Assembly (NCBI GenBank): GCA_013995675.1
Contig: VWRR01000007.1
Coordinates: 62,001 to 126,000, forward strand
Direction: 5' to 3'
DNA length: 64,000 nucleotides
DNA from: Cyanidiococcus yangmingshanensis
Lineage: Eukaryota; Rhodophyta; Bangiophyceae; Cyanidiales; Cyanidiaceae
Made by a program: the position numbers and the translations under genes. The notes below the pieces were generated by a model that was given only the letters and a program-made list of their open reading frames with translations, was not told the DNA's origin and searched no databases. Shown here one piece after another: positions 11,339 to 21,113 of this stretch. How positions within the stretch are numbered: position 1 is the stretch's first letter; each line of letters starts with the position of its first letter.

Positions 11339-11947
11339 TTATCTCGCGCCCACGGCTGACTCGTCTTCAACCCCTCTCGGAGACACGCAGCTCGATTCCG
11401 CTGGCTCAGGCTCTGTCCAACCACAACGACGACACGTTCGCAGAGACAAATCTGCAAAGTACGCACGAATCACGGGAACGAGATCTTTTCCTATATCCTC
11501 ACAGTGGAACTTTCCCTCGTGTAGAACAGAGAAGCACGACTGACAGTACCAACGCAGGATATCTACGTCCTCCGAAGATCGCTTTCGTTCGATGACCAGT
11601 CCAACTGAATGGGCGGGTCTTTGTGGCGAGTGTGGCACTCCAGCCGGGAGCACAAAGAGCTCACCCTGTTTGATACATATATTACGGAACTCGGGTGGGT
11701 TGCTGTGCTCGTCGACAACCTTTAGCGTGATGTCTCCTTCAATTTGAAAAAAGATCTCCTCATAATTCTCGATGTGATAGTCCGTACGCGTGTTCGGCCC
11801 TCCAACAAGCATGACAAGAAACCCGTCATCGGCTAGAACGACGTTTCCAACCGGAGGTCGCAGTCTGGTCCGGTTGCGCTCAATCCATGTGTGCAAGTTT
11901 ACCGGAAACGGCAACTTGCCGTGAGCTGCAACACTCGCTTGGGACAT
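11339..11947 (-). CDS. HAAO: 3-hydroxyanthranilate 3,4-dioxygenase
   Basis: A cupin dioxygenase that opens the ring of 3-hydroxyanthranilate; the product cyclises to quinolinate, the precursor of NAD. Using the first ATG (11947) gives 202 residues. The iron ligands are visible with family spacing: His58 and Glu64 in TDYHIENYEEIFFQ and His106 in LPAGVPHSPQRP; Arg54 corresponds to the substrate-binding Arg. The C-terminal part has the second, rubredoxin-like metal site with two CxxC pairs (WYCQSC and TCRRCGW), typical of bacterial and fungal enzymes. No targeting peptide is obvious. Kynureninase lies about 36 kb away in the same window, supporting a working tryptophan-to-NAD route. The frame is intact. 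Confidence 0.95.
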   Translation of the reverse strand: MSQASVAAHGKLPFPVNLHTWIERNRTRLRPPVGNVVLADDGFLVMLVGGPNTRTDYHIENYEEIFFQIEGDITLKVVDEHSNPPEFRNICIKQGELFVLPAGVPHSPQRPAHSVGLVIERKRSSEDVDILRWYCQSCFSVLHEGKFHCEDIGKDLVPVIRAYFADLSLRTCRRCGWTEPEPAESSCVSPRGVEDESAVGAR

Positions 11948-13271
11948 GAAGATATGCTGAAGCCGCTCTTTAGACTCGTGTACCAGCAACTGGTAGGCAA
12001 GCTCTCGTTTGACGCTCGAGCACTGCGACCATGCCTAGTAGCGTCGTAGGCCGAGGGCGGCGGACGCACCGCGACACCGCTACCCATCGACTGCGCTACA
12101 CTCCACGAGACGACGCCACACAGTTTCAGCGAAAACCGGGACGAATGACCTGCGGCATTACGAGAAGACTGTGCCGTATTCAGAGAACTAGTCATCGTAA
12201 ACTCAAGTGATGTGGTCACTCGATGGTGTCTAGCATGAACTCCGCGATCCTGGCAAGCCTCTCTGTCGTGTGACGCTTTCGTCTGTCGATATCTATTCCT
12301 GTAGAAAGGCTTGCGTTCCACCGCTCTGCTCCGGGATGCTCGTTTTCTCCGTTTCCTTGGCCAGTGCTGGACAGGAAATAAGCATGGTCGAGCGCCGAAT
12401 ATACAACTTCCCGGGAAGACGAGCCCCGAAAACTCAAATCCCCGAGAAATGTCTCCGTTCCAGGACAAGAAAAACGCGCTCAACCGATATGGTTTATGAT
12501 TTAGTTTACAGTTTTACAGAGCTCGTGGATAACCATACCGAACGCCGCCCCATCTAGACGAGAGGATGCATGCCATCATATTCCCATTGGGGACGATGCT
12601 AGCAGCGCCTGTTCACACCGACATGAACGGTCATTCCAAATGCTTCTCCGAGACATTCGCAATCGTTCAGGATCTACGCCAAACTCGCTTCCCACCCAAT
12701 CAAGAGTGACCACGTTCAAAGCGATTCGTCCCTGGATATAGGCTCAGAAGCGGATGCCAAAGAGCGAGTTCCAGCAGATGCAGTTTGCCGCTCATGGAGA
12801 GCTGGCTCATCGAAGACCCGCCTCAATTCAAGATCATCGAACCGATGGTCATCCAACGCGAGATGCTTTGATCTGCAGGGGAGCGTCGGCGCGATACTAG
12901 TGTCGATTCCGAGACGCAAATCAAGTTGCGCGTGAGTCAACCAACGGAATCTGAGGGCACCACTTCAGCTACTTGGTCCACAGAGCATGCGTTTGGGGCA
13001 CGCATCCTGCATCGCCACCCAATACAGTCATTCCATAGCGTGTATGGGATGGCTTAGCATCGAGTGCAAACCCTGCTTACACTCGCACAGGGGTCGAACT
13101 GCCCGAGACTCAACGCACTCGTCAAGAAGAAATGGTACACTTCATGGCCTTTGGTTGCTCTTGTCAAGAAACTTATTTCCAGCCGCCTCTAACTCCCCGT
13201 TCGATAGACTCGAACCCGCGGACTCGAACCGTACCAATCGATGCCCCGCGAGCATTTGCAGGCGCATGAGA
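11948..13271. other. 1.3 kb spacer upstream of HAAO
   Basis: Gene-poor DNA between HAAO and the B56 subunit. A frame of about 190 codons antisense to nothing overlaps the HAAO start on the minus strand but begins without homology and shows only low-complexity Arg/Ser sequence. Two GGTTCGAGTC-like motifs (reverse strand, 13208-13230) recall tRNA B boxes but no cloverleaf forms. Confidence 0.4.
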
Positions 13272-15611
13272 TCAGCGATTTCTCTGCGCCAAATTCAATG
13301 CATCTAGTTTTGACACGATGTCTTGATTTGATCGCGGTGGCAATCGGCAAAAACCAGCTGACTCCTCTGAGTTAAAGCTGCCTTCGGAAGCTCGGCCCCG
13401 CTCATACAAGGTTTCGTCGGCGCTATCGGAAGCATCTAGATTCCCTTGGTCGGGTTTTTGCTGCTTGGAATACATCGACGCTTCCGGGTTAGGGGATTTC
13501 TTAAGAGCTCGATCCTGAGGCGCGGGCAACGTTCGTGAAGTGTCAGCACTCTGCAATCCAGGTTCGTTCCGCTGCGTAGGGCGTGCCGTCGTGCTAGGCT
13601 TTTGAATCGGTATAGGTTCAGTTGCCCGTGCTCCGCCATAATCCTTGCGATCCGTGGTTTCTTTCCTCGATGGTTGCGCAGAAGAATCTGGTCCATGGTT
13701 CGGTGATTCCCACGAACCTGGTTGATCCCATCGCTGTTGCGCCCTATCGGCGTGCTTTCGCTCATAGAGTCGCGCACAGCGTTCATATAGAGGCATGTCC
13801 ATTTCGATCATTAGTTTTTGCACATTAAAAGTCAAATTCGTTACAGTCGTGTTCCAATGGTTTCGTTCATTATGCACGAGGGCGCCGTAGACGATTGGAA
13901 AGACTCGTTCCCGGTACTGCAGAATCAAAGAGACCAGGTATTCATTGTTCCACAGGAAGAGCGTCCGTTCAGCTACTTGAAAGTGTGGCGACTGCATGCA
14001 CTTTGCGATCCTTCCAAAGAGATCCTCCAGTACGATGCTGAATTCTCTTGGGTGAGTCTGCTCAATAATCTCCTCGAGCTCTGCCAGGAACAGAACCTCT
14101 TTCTGCGAATTCGTGAGAGGCCAGTATCGCAACAGACCGCGTAAGATATCCACGGCAAGGGGGGGATATTTTTCCACAAACTGGGTCATGCAGTATACGA
14201 GCTGCTGGTGGTACAGGGCCACCGTTCGTGGAATATGAAGTGGAATGAGAGCCTTGCGCAGGAAGTACTTGTGCTCCTCCTTCAATGGCAAGGCAAAGCC
14301 ATTGATGATTGAACCCAGAATCTCCAACAACTCTGCTATTCCGTTGTGGCGCTCTGATTCGAATACGAAATAAAAAAAAACATTCGCGATCGCTCGACGT
14401 ATAAATGGTCGCAATGGCATGAATTTTCCATAGATTCGATGCAGAATTGTCTTGAGATAGTCGCGCTCTCTGGGATCCTCGGAGTCGAACAGATCCAAAA
14501 GGCCCAGAAGGAACTTTTGATCAATGTACTTGCGAGCTATACGAGGATCCACTTCGGAGGATATCACGAAACGCAATAAGATCTCGTAGACGATCTGAAG
14601 GTGCGGCCACGCAGGCTCAAGCCGAGGCTCGTCCTCATCCAGCTCACCAGCCAAAATCGCCTCTGGCGCCGGGGCCGGTGAGATGTGCAGCGTCCTGAAG
14701 AGATTCCGCTTGAGCATCTCAATCAAATCTGCGTAAACCTCCTCTGCGAGAATGCCTTTCATGTTTGAGAGTGCATCCGCAATCTCCATGAGCGCGATGC
14801 GTTTGCCTTCCTTATCGGCCAAATCTTTCGTCGGGTCGTTAAAGTCGTACACATCACAACAAAGTTTCAGCTTTCGACAAAGGACTTCCCGACGGGCTCG
14901 AAGATTCTGAATCTCGCTCAATGTCGGCAGATTAAAGAATGCCGAGGTCGGTTCTGGTGTCGGTGACGGTGATCCGAGGGGCGATATGCTGCGAGGCGTG
15001 CTAGCATGAGCAGACGCTGCCAACTCTGTCCCCAAGGCACTCATTTGCATCTGACTCCCTGCTGCAACAGGCTGCATCCTAGGTGAGTTCGAGGATGCGG
15101 CCGCCGCTGCCGCTGCCGCTGCCGCTGCCGCTACAGCCGGGTGCACTGACGCGTCCGGCGGCATGCGTTGCTGCACATGCAACGTAGATGCCGGCGGAGG
15201 CGGTGACGATGGCATCACAGGCCGCATGTTCGACGTATCTTCGCCCACTTGCTGAGGCTGCGGCGAATGCGGACGTGCAGATGCGGTTTCATCGAGATTC
15301 GAGTTCACAGTCTCCGTCTCTGGCGTACTTCGATAAGTCAGAAAAGCAGGGCCACGCGGTGACATAGCTCGAGGCCAGTCGTGAACCGCGTTTGGGCTGG
15401 ACGCTTTCAGATCCTCTGGCATCACATCTTCGTAGTTACGTAGGTTGGCACCGCTGCTATCGCTGGCGGAGGGTCCCCTTCCACCGTGGCCTACTCGTGG
15501 CGGCACAGCCATCGGGGGCGAACGTGTCGAAGCCTGTAGCCGACCACGTTCGTTTTCAAGAGGCCCGCGCGCAGCCGCAGAACCTGAGCCTTTGCATTCT
15601 CCGTAGTTCAT
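13272..15611 (-). CDS. PP2A regulatory subunit B' (B56 family)
   Basis: B56 subunits direct protein phosphatase 2A to substrates. The first ATG (15611) gives 779 residues. The first ~220 residues are low complexity: Ser/Pro-rich, with an uninterrupted poly-Ala tract. The B56 core of HEAT-like repeats follows, with RKLKLCCDVYDFNDPTKDL, EAWPH-like PAWPHLQIVYEILLRFV, YIDQKFLLGLLDLFDSEDPR, RDYLKTILHRIYGKF and HIPRTVALYHQQLVYCMTQF, the last two being strong family signatures. The ~150-residue tail after the core is again Ser/Arg/Gln-rich and unconserved. The core length is normal; both extensions are long, as in several algal and plant B56 proteins. Cytoplasmic or nuclear action cannot be decided from sequence. 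Confidence 0.95.
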   Translation of the reverse strand: MNYGECKGSGSAAARGPLENERGRLQASTRSPPMAVPPRVGHGGRGPSASDSSGANLRNYEDVMPEDLKASSPNAVHDWPRAMSPRGPAFLTYRSTPETETVNSNLDETASARPHSPQPQQVGEDTSNMRPVMPSSPPPPASTLHVQQRMPPDASVHPAVAAAAAAAAAAAASSNSPRMQPVAAGSQMQMSALGTELAASAHASTPRSISPLGSPSPTPEPTSAFFNLPTLSEIQNLRARREVLCRKLKLCCDVYDFNDPTKDLADKEGKRIALMEIADALSNMKGILAEEVYADLIEMLKRNLFRTLHISPAPAPEAILAGELDEDEPRLEPAWPHLQIVYEILLRFVISSEVDPRIARKYIDQKFLLGLLDLFDSEDPRERDYLKTILHRIYGKFMPLRPFIRRAIANVFFYFVFESERHNGIAELLEILGSIINGFALPLKEEHKYFLRKALIPLHIPRTVALYHQQLVYCMTQFVEKYPPLAVDILRGLLRYWPLTNSQKEVLFLAELEEIIEQTHPREFSIVLEDLFGRIAKCMQSPHFQVAERTLFLWNNEYLVSLILQYRERVFPIVYGALVHNERNHWNTTVTNLTFNVQKLMIEMDMPLYERCARLYERKHADRAQQRWDQPGSWESPNHGPDSSAQPSRKETTDRKDYGGARATEPIPIQKPSTTARPTQRNEPGLQSADTSRTLPAPQDRALKKSPNPEASMYSKQQKPDQGNLDASDSADETLYERGRASEGSFNSEESAGFCRLPPRSNQDIVSKLDALNLAQRNR
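15096..15138 (-). repeat. GCN codon tract encoding poly-alanine
   Basis: A run of GCN/GCGGC triplets inside the B56 gene encodes about 14 alanines in a row (context HPAV...SSN). Such tracts vary in length by slippage. Confidence 0.85.
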
Positions 15612-16928
15612 GGCTCCCCCGACCGAACCTGGACCGCGGCTCTTGAGCAAAGCAACACCAACTTGTCACTGCTCCGCTTTTCTTGGTAAACACGAGCTGC
15701 ACTTGGTGACCGTACGCGCCGAGCCCCACCACGTCCTTCTCCGGTGGGGCCGGTCGCGCGTCTCAGCTTTCAGTCAGAACCCCAAGAATGATCTAAGCAA
15801 GGGCCTCGAGTCGCCTGTCTCAGACCAGGACTCAACGACGATTGCTAGAAAGGTCTCCCTGAACCCGGGTTTCGGCCTCAGTCGCAAACGCTGAGCAAAC
15901 CAAAGCAAAGTCTCCCCTTGGTTGTCCGTAACGAACGTTCCAGATACAAAGAAACTGTTCGAGAGCTGAAGCTCTTGAGCCGCTGCGTACCGTTTCTCGC
16001 AAACACACACTTTGCCCTAAGAGAGCGACCCCTTTCGTTCGGAACGAATGTCGACTAATCGACGCCGCATCAACGTTTCAGTGCGCTGACCGCCGCACAC
16101 CCGTGCGTGCAATCGAGCGACATCTCTCGGCCATGAATCACGTCGTGGTGCGCGATATGATGGACGCCGCCAAGGGAACGCCCAGAGGGGGCGCTCCATA
16201 TCATTGCCCAGTAGCGGTTATTGATCACGACAATGGATGCGCCCTGCATGCACCGACAAGCAAGCATGCGATCGGATGGAATCTGTTCCATATCATGCGG
16301 CCTCCCAGGAACTTTCACCGGAACTGCTGTATCATAATGGATGAACCACACCAGTCCAGTCTATGGCGCAGAGCAGGAGTCGGTTCATGATTATCCAATG
16401 GGAGGCGAAAGCCTCAGGCAGATGGATCTTCCACGTCTCGCCAATGAAGTGATGATGATGGTGCTGGTGGAGAGCATTCCAACGAGGATGCGGGAGCCGC
16501 TGTGCTCGGGAGCACGGCACTGTCCGAGCCTGCGCTGATTGAACGATATTCGGCTTTCCGATCGATTGTGTTCAATGCATCGGCCTGTTTGCTCGAGGCC
16601 GTATCTAATCGGTGACATCGATAACGCTCCGAGAGCAATGGTATGTGTTCTCAAGAAGTACGAGGGTTTTACTCCATAGCTGGTCGAAGCTTTTCCGCAG
16701 AGAGCGGGCAACGCTTGCGCTTGGCCAAGGCACGTTGGGTGAGGGTAGCCCGCGCACCCGCACCCCAGGGATGCCGGCGAACGCCATGGTGGCCCATCCA
16801 TCGCACGGAACACATCTCGGTAATCCCGGTTGTGTATCTTATGCGCAAACGCACACTCAAACTCTACCTCATGAGCTATCTAGTATAGGCACCACATCCG
16901 GTGAGTTCCGTCTGTGCACTGCTATTTG
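15612..16928. other. 1.3 kb spacer between divergent B56 and the glycine-rich protein
   Basis: A divergent intergenic region that should carry two promoters. Overlapping short frames on both strands show no domain. No RNA gene was recognised. Confidence 0.4.
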
Positions 16929-17429
16929 ATGCGGGCTAGTCCTGATTTTTACGTTTTTCGATCAACTGATTGGAACAAGAGACGAAGGCAACCTCTACAG
17001 CTGGCTCGCTCTGTCGCCTACGATGGGAGAGCGTTTGAGCTGAGAGAACTTCACGAGACGCTCCAGGAGAAGAGTTATCCATATGGCGCTCCGCCACCAC
17101 CCAAAAGCTACGTGTTCGCTGGTGTCGGCTGGGTTTTCGGTTGCGGCTGCACCATTGGCGGTCCTTTTTTCGGTGTAGGCTCCGGCTACGCGCTGAAAGC
17201 AGTTGGCGCGAGTGGTTGGTTCGCTCTGCCGCGCCCGGTCGCGGTCTTTGGAAGTGGTATTGGAGCGGGTGCTGTCTGCGGCATAGGTTTCAGCGCTGGG
17301 CTTGTGGCTGGACTTGGAAATGGGTATGTTCCAATCGGTCTTTGGGTACCTTTTCAGTTTGCCCCCCGTTTCCTTCGACTCGAGCTGGTGTTTGATCGAT
17401 GGCTTCGTGGAATGAGATACCGAAAATAA
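16929..17429 (+). CDS. Glycine-rich membrane protein, resembling plant cadmium-induced protein AS8
   Basis: The first ATG (16929) gives 166 residues. After a basic N-terminus and a PYGAPPPPKSY linker comes a glycine-rich hydrophobic domain with repeated small-residue patterns: GVGWVFGCGCTIGGPFFGVG, FGSGIGAGAVCGIGFSAGLV and AGLGNGYVPIG. The pattern and order resemble the small plant protein called cadmium-induced protein AS8, whose function is not established; this is pattern recognition, not alignment. Gly-xxx-Gly spacing suggests two or three tightly packed membrane helices, perhaps in a plastid or mitochondrial envelope. The basic tail ends RWLRGMRYRK. No signal peptide is obvious. It converges with NF-YA. 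Coding status is likely given the compositional structure. Confidence 0.62.
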   Translation: MRASPDFYVFRSTDWNKRRRQPLQLARSVAYDGRAFELRELHETLQEKSYPYGAPPPPKSYVFAGVGWVFGCGCTIGGPFFGVGSGYALKAVGASGWFALPRPVAVFGSGIGAGAVCGIGFSAGLVAGLGNGYVPIGLWVPFQFAPRFLRLELVFDRWLRGMRYRK

Positions 17430-18760
17430 GCGTCTCTTTCGCTCATAGTCTTTTCAGCCTTGGCCTGGAGCGACCATTGAACGAGCTGATCTAACGCACT
17501 CAAAGAGAGAAGAAGAGGCAGGTATCTATGAATGCCCCCAGATCCGAGCGAGATCGAACCTTGCTGCCTCGAAACCAAAGGTTCACGCCGGTTGACTGCA
17601 AGCTCTATGGCAAGGATGACGCATGCAATATCTAGCTATGGAGTTGAGACTGCTCAGGGGACATTCTCGCTATCGTTTTCCGCGTGCTTGCCCTCATGAA
17701 TGCGCAAGATGATCGTATGAAAAGTAGTTGGTGCGCGTGTAGCTCAAAGCATCTGGCAGATGCTCTCTGAGAAGCCGCGTGCTCAAAGTAGACTTTTTGA
17801 CTCACACGGATCAGCAGGGGTAGCAAGAGTCGCTTCGAGGCCTGGGAGCGAAACTCTTGCTGCGCCCTGCTGCGTCGAGATGCTCGTTCAGTGCGACCCG
17901 TCCGCCTTCCGCATTTCCGAAGCTTACACTTTCGAATACGCAACCCGAAATGAATAACTCCAAGAAACCAATGCAGCGAACTGCAGTGAATTCGGATGCA
18001 CGCCCACTCCAACCAATAAAGTGCCCAAATGGTGAGGACTCAAAGCCGGCATGGCTTCAACGGAGCCGGGAATTGGCTCCCGCAATGCGCCTCGAACCGC
18101 GCTGCAAATATGCGACACACTCGTGAACGGGACCAGTTCCACCAAACTAAAATATTTATCTGCAGATCTTGCCTGCTAGCGCAGGGCCTACAGCGAACGA
18201 CTCTTGCAACTGGTTGCCAAGGAAGGCAATGGGCATATTTTGTTCGCGATGGATGGAACGACGCACCAGGAGCGCGGATGTATTCTCGAGCCACATCCAA
18301 GAGGCCTCGAAACCTCTTCCAGACTGGTTTGCTCAATCCGTCTCGCACTGGCCGCGGGATTTTTCGATGGAGGTAACTCTCATGAATAAATCGGTCGTTG
18401 TCGATTTCAGTGGCTCGCTTTCATGGACGCGACTGGCAAACAGAACAGTTGTTAGTACAGCGCAGCGAGACCAGCGTCTCTTTTTTCTCCTCGTTACAAT
18501 TTTGAAGCAATCAGCTGCTCATGTTCTCGCGAATCGAGAGCTCGGTCGCACAAGCGCATCCTCGCGTGGAAGAGCACCCCTAGTCTGAAACAGACGCAGC
18601 CCTTCGGACACAATCAATGGTTTGGGAACCAGACTTTGCATGTATTGCGTATCCGTAGCGCTCGCCAAAACCAAATTCGAAATGATAAGAAGCGCCGCGA
18701 TTCGAGAGGCTTGAGAGAGTCCGTGCCAAGTCTCGGCAACAAAGGCACAGACGAAAAACT
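17430..18760. other. 1.3 kb spacer between convergent genes
   Basis: Lies between the glycine-rich protein and NF-YA. A perfect 7-bp hairpin (AGCATCT-GGC-AGATGCT) sits near 17750-17766, without further tRNA-like structure. Short frames on both strands have no recognisable motif. Confidence 0.4.
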
Positions 18761-19636
18761 CTACTCCATTGATTCTCCGTCATTTTTCTCCTCTGATTCT
18801 AGTGTTTTGTACTCCGGTTGTGCGGTGGATGCGCGGTTTTCCCGCGACGAAACATAATCGGCGTGCGTAGATGCACCTGACAGAAACCGTCCTGACTCGT
18901 CACGGCGCCGGCGAAGCGCATGAGCCCTGCGAGACTCATGGCGTCTCCTGGTCCTTCTCGGCTGCGGCAACGTCCCTTGGGTCATCATCATGGACGTTAT
19001 CGTGCTCACATCTTGGAGTCGTCCTGGTGACGGCGCAGGAATACCACGTACCCGCATCCAACGCAGGAGACGTTTCTCGCGGCGTCTCAAAATTCGATAG
19101 TAGCGTCGCGGGTCCACATAGAATCCTGTTGATGTTGGCACGGCAGCTTCAGCGCGTGCTGATTGCACATACGGCAACCACAGGCGGCCAGCGGTGTCAA
19201 CTGAGGAAATATTTGATGTTGGAGGCGGCACCGTAGGTGCTGCTTGTAGTCCGATCACTCCTCGAACGGAGGGTTGTATGAAGCTGCAGCGGGTCGATGG
19301 ATATCCTGAGGGCGAATTGAGCGGTTGATGAGCAGCGTAGTGATATGCGACACCCCATCTGACCGATGGCGTCGTGATGGAGACTGAATGTGGGCGCACT
19401 GCTGCTGCAGCGCCTGGACCTTCCTGGCTCGAGCCAAGCGCCGGTTGAGGGTCAAACTCGCCCGCTGGCTCAACAGGCGCCGCTCCGTACAGGCTCAGCG
19501 CTTCCAGCGGGGGACCTGCAGGACTTGCAGGCGGCCGAACACGCTCCATATCCTCAGCGCCTGGTCTGCTGGTCGCAAGTCCCGACTGCCCCCCGCGCTG
19601 TGGCGGCAACTGGTGCCTCTCCGGCTTTCGATCCAT
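18761..19636 (-). CDS. NFYA: NF-YA (CBF-B/HAP2) subunit of the CCAAT-binding factor
   Basis: NF-YA gives the NF-Y trimer its CCAAT specificity. The first ATG (19636) yields 291 residues. After a Pro/Ala-rich N-terminus come the two conserved parts: A1, the NF-YB/NF-YC-binding helix, at about residues 172-198 (FYVDPRRYYRILRRREKR, compare canonical YVNAKQYHRILKRRQAR), and A2, the DNA-binding segment, at about 228-252 (RRHESRRAHALRRRRDESGR, compare LHESRHRHAMARKRGEGGR). The linker between A1 and A2 is about 24 residues longer than usual. Part of it could be a 48-base in-phase intron on the minus strand (19009 down to 18962, GTGAGC...GCAG); removing it would shorten the insert to about 8 residues. 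Nuclear. The C-terminus is acidic. Confidence 0.88.
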   Translation of the reverse strand: MDRKPERHQLPPQRGGQSGLATSRPGAEDMERVRPPASPAGPPLEALSLYGAAPVEPAGEFDPQPALGSSQEGPGAAAAVRPHSVSITTPSVRWGVAYHYAAHQPLNSPSGYPSTRCSFIQPSVRGVIGLQAAPTVPPPTSNISSVDTAGRLWLPYVQSARAEAAVPTSTGFYVDPRRYYRILRRREKRLLRWMRVRGIPAPSPGRLQDVSTITSMMMTQGTLPQPRRTRRRHESRRAHALRRRRDESGRFLSGASTHADYVSSRENRASTAQPEYKTLESEEKNDGESME

Positions 19637-21113
19637 CAGTATGGAGCCCAAGTTTCAGTGTAAACAACAAAAGCAGCAGCTTCGTCTCGGGCAAGAGGTT
19701 TGCTCTCTAACGCAACAGCGGCAGACTCGGAAACCTAGCACAACAACTGCTCCAAGCAACGATCCAGCGGGCACATTGCACGACAGAAACTCCTCGGGCG
19801 AAAAAAATCTTCCCTTTCGCAGTATAGGTCCCTACGGCAAAGGACCACGATATTCCTCCCAGTTGCCACGTCAACAAAACCGTCGAGGCCGACGACAACA
19901 ATAGGAGAGGTTTGAAAGCTTTGTCAGCAGATTGCAGCGACCGCAGCGACGTCGGCACGCTTGGCTACCAGTGTATCGAGCCAACACCCGCGAATTCGAA
20001 AAGCCGGCGTCGCGCGCGGTGTTCGATAGGGAGGATTTGTCCAAGAACGCGATCTCCATGAAATCCAACAGTGACGAACGCTGTTGCGCCACGTGTGCTG
20101 CTTGCCGCCGCCGCGGACAACGAGACTGCGCGAATCGCTTGCTACGAGAACACAGGGTTGTCGTGATGCGGTGCTCCTCGAGCAGTTCTTATGGTCTCGG
20201 TCTTGTGGAATGGTCTGATATTCACGGCGAGAGGGAGTCAAACTGACTGGCTTTTGAAGCCCTCTCACGAAAAATTTCAGAACTAGCACTGCTCAAAATC
20301 CTTGATATTTCCCAACCTCTTTTGTTATTTATGAGGCAGAAACATCACGAGGTGAAGGATATATCGAAAGCGATCCATGCCCGTATCGTTTCCATTTAGT
20401 TATCTTTAGCACTTGAGCACAGACGGAAAATAAGAGGACACACTGGTGTCGAATGTGATTTTGCAGAACTTTGCTTCAGCAACTCGAAATTATGCTCGAC
20501 TCTACTGCACGACGGATCGATTCAAAGAAATGACTCTTCTGTCTGTCCTATGCAGAAATTTTGCCGAATTCAGGCCTCATACCGATAGCGTGCCTGCAAC
20601 TCACGTGCTTCCGTAAGCTTCTTCCTTATCCTGTGCGAATAGATCGCCGGTATTATCTATGCAGCTCTGTCGCGAGCTCGTGTGCAACTTTTGAGGTCGA
20701 GCGTAGCGTACCTCGTTCAGAGCCCACACGCTTCTAGATTGCACAAGCTTGGCGATGATCGCTCGCCCGAGTAAACCAACTTTCCATGTCGAATTAGGAG
20801 ACGTTTGACGGGCTCGAAACGTGCACAGCTCAGTCGTACCAACAAAGTCGGAGCGTTTCGGAGGCTACTTTCTAGTTGACGTTGTCGATCGAAGACGGGC
20901 TACGGACATAGATGATTTTGCAGGTGCATGGCCATTGCCTCCTGCTTTTCACTATTACATATGACCGAGAATGCTTCCCTTAAACGCTCAAGCTTCGCCA
21001 GGAAATGATGACCAATTTCGGACCCTTCGCGCATACCCACGATCGAAGAAGCACAGGAACGACTCGAGCCTGCATAAATGCGCGACAGACTTTCATGTAT
21101 CTCGCACCCATTG
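19637..21113. other. 1.5 kb spacer upstream of NF-YA
   Basis: Gene-poor stretch between NF-YA and the TPT-family transporter. The part from 20290 to 21000 is nearly free of open frames. No repeat or RNA gene was recognised. Confidence 0.4.

Noticed and set aside
11899-12483. Minus-strand frame of about 190 codons covering the HAAO start
   Set aside because: It overlaps the real HAAO N-terminus in another frame and shows no family resemblance.
13208-13230. Two GGTTCGAGTC-like motifs on the reverse strand, resembling tRNA B boxes
   Set aside because: No T-stem pairing around either motif and no matching acceptor, D or anticodon arm in normal or permuted order.
17545-17600. GGTTCGATCTC on the minus strand near 17555 and a hairpin near 17750, considered as a tRNA or permuted tRNA
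   Set aside because: The T stem has a mismatch, the required complementary acceptor strand is absent, and the anticodon arm cannot be drawn.
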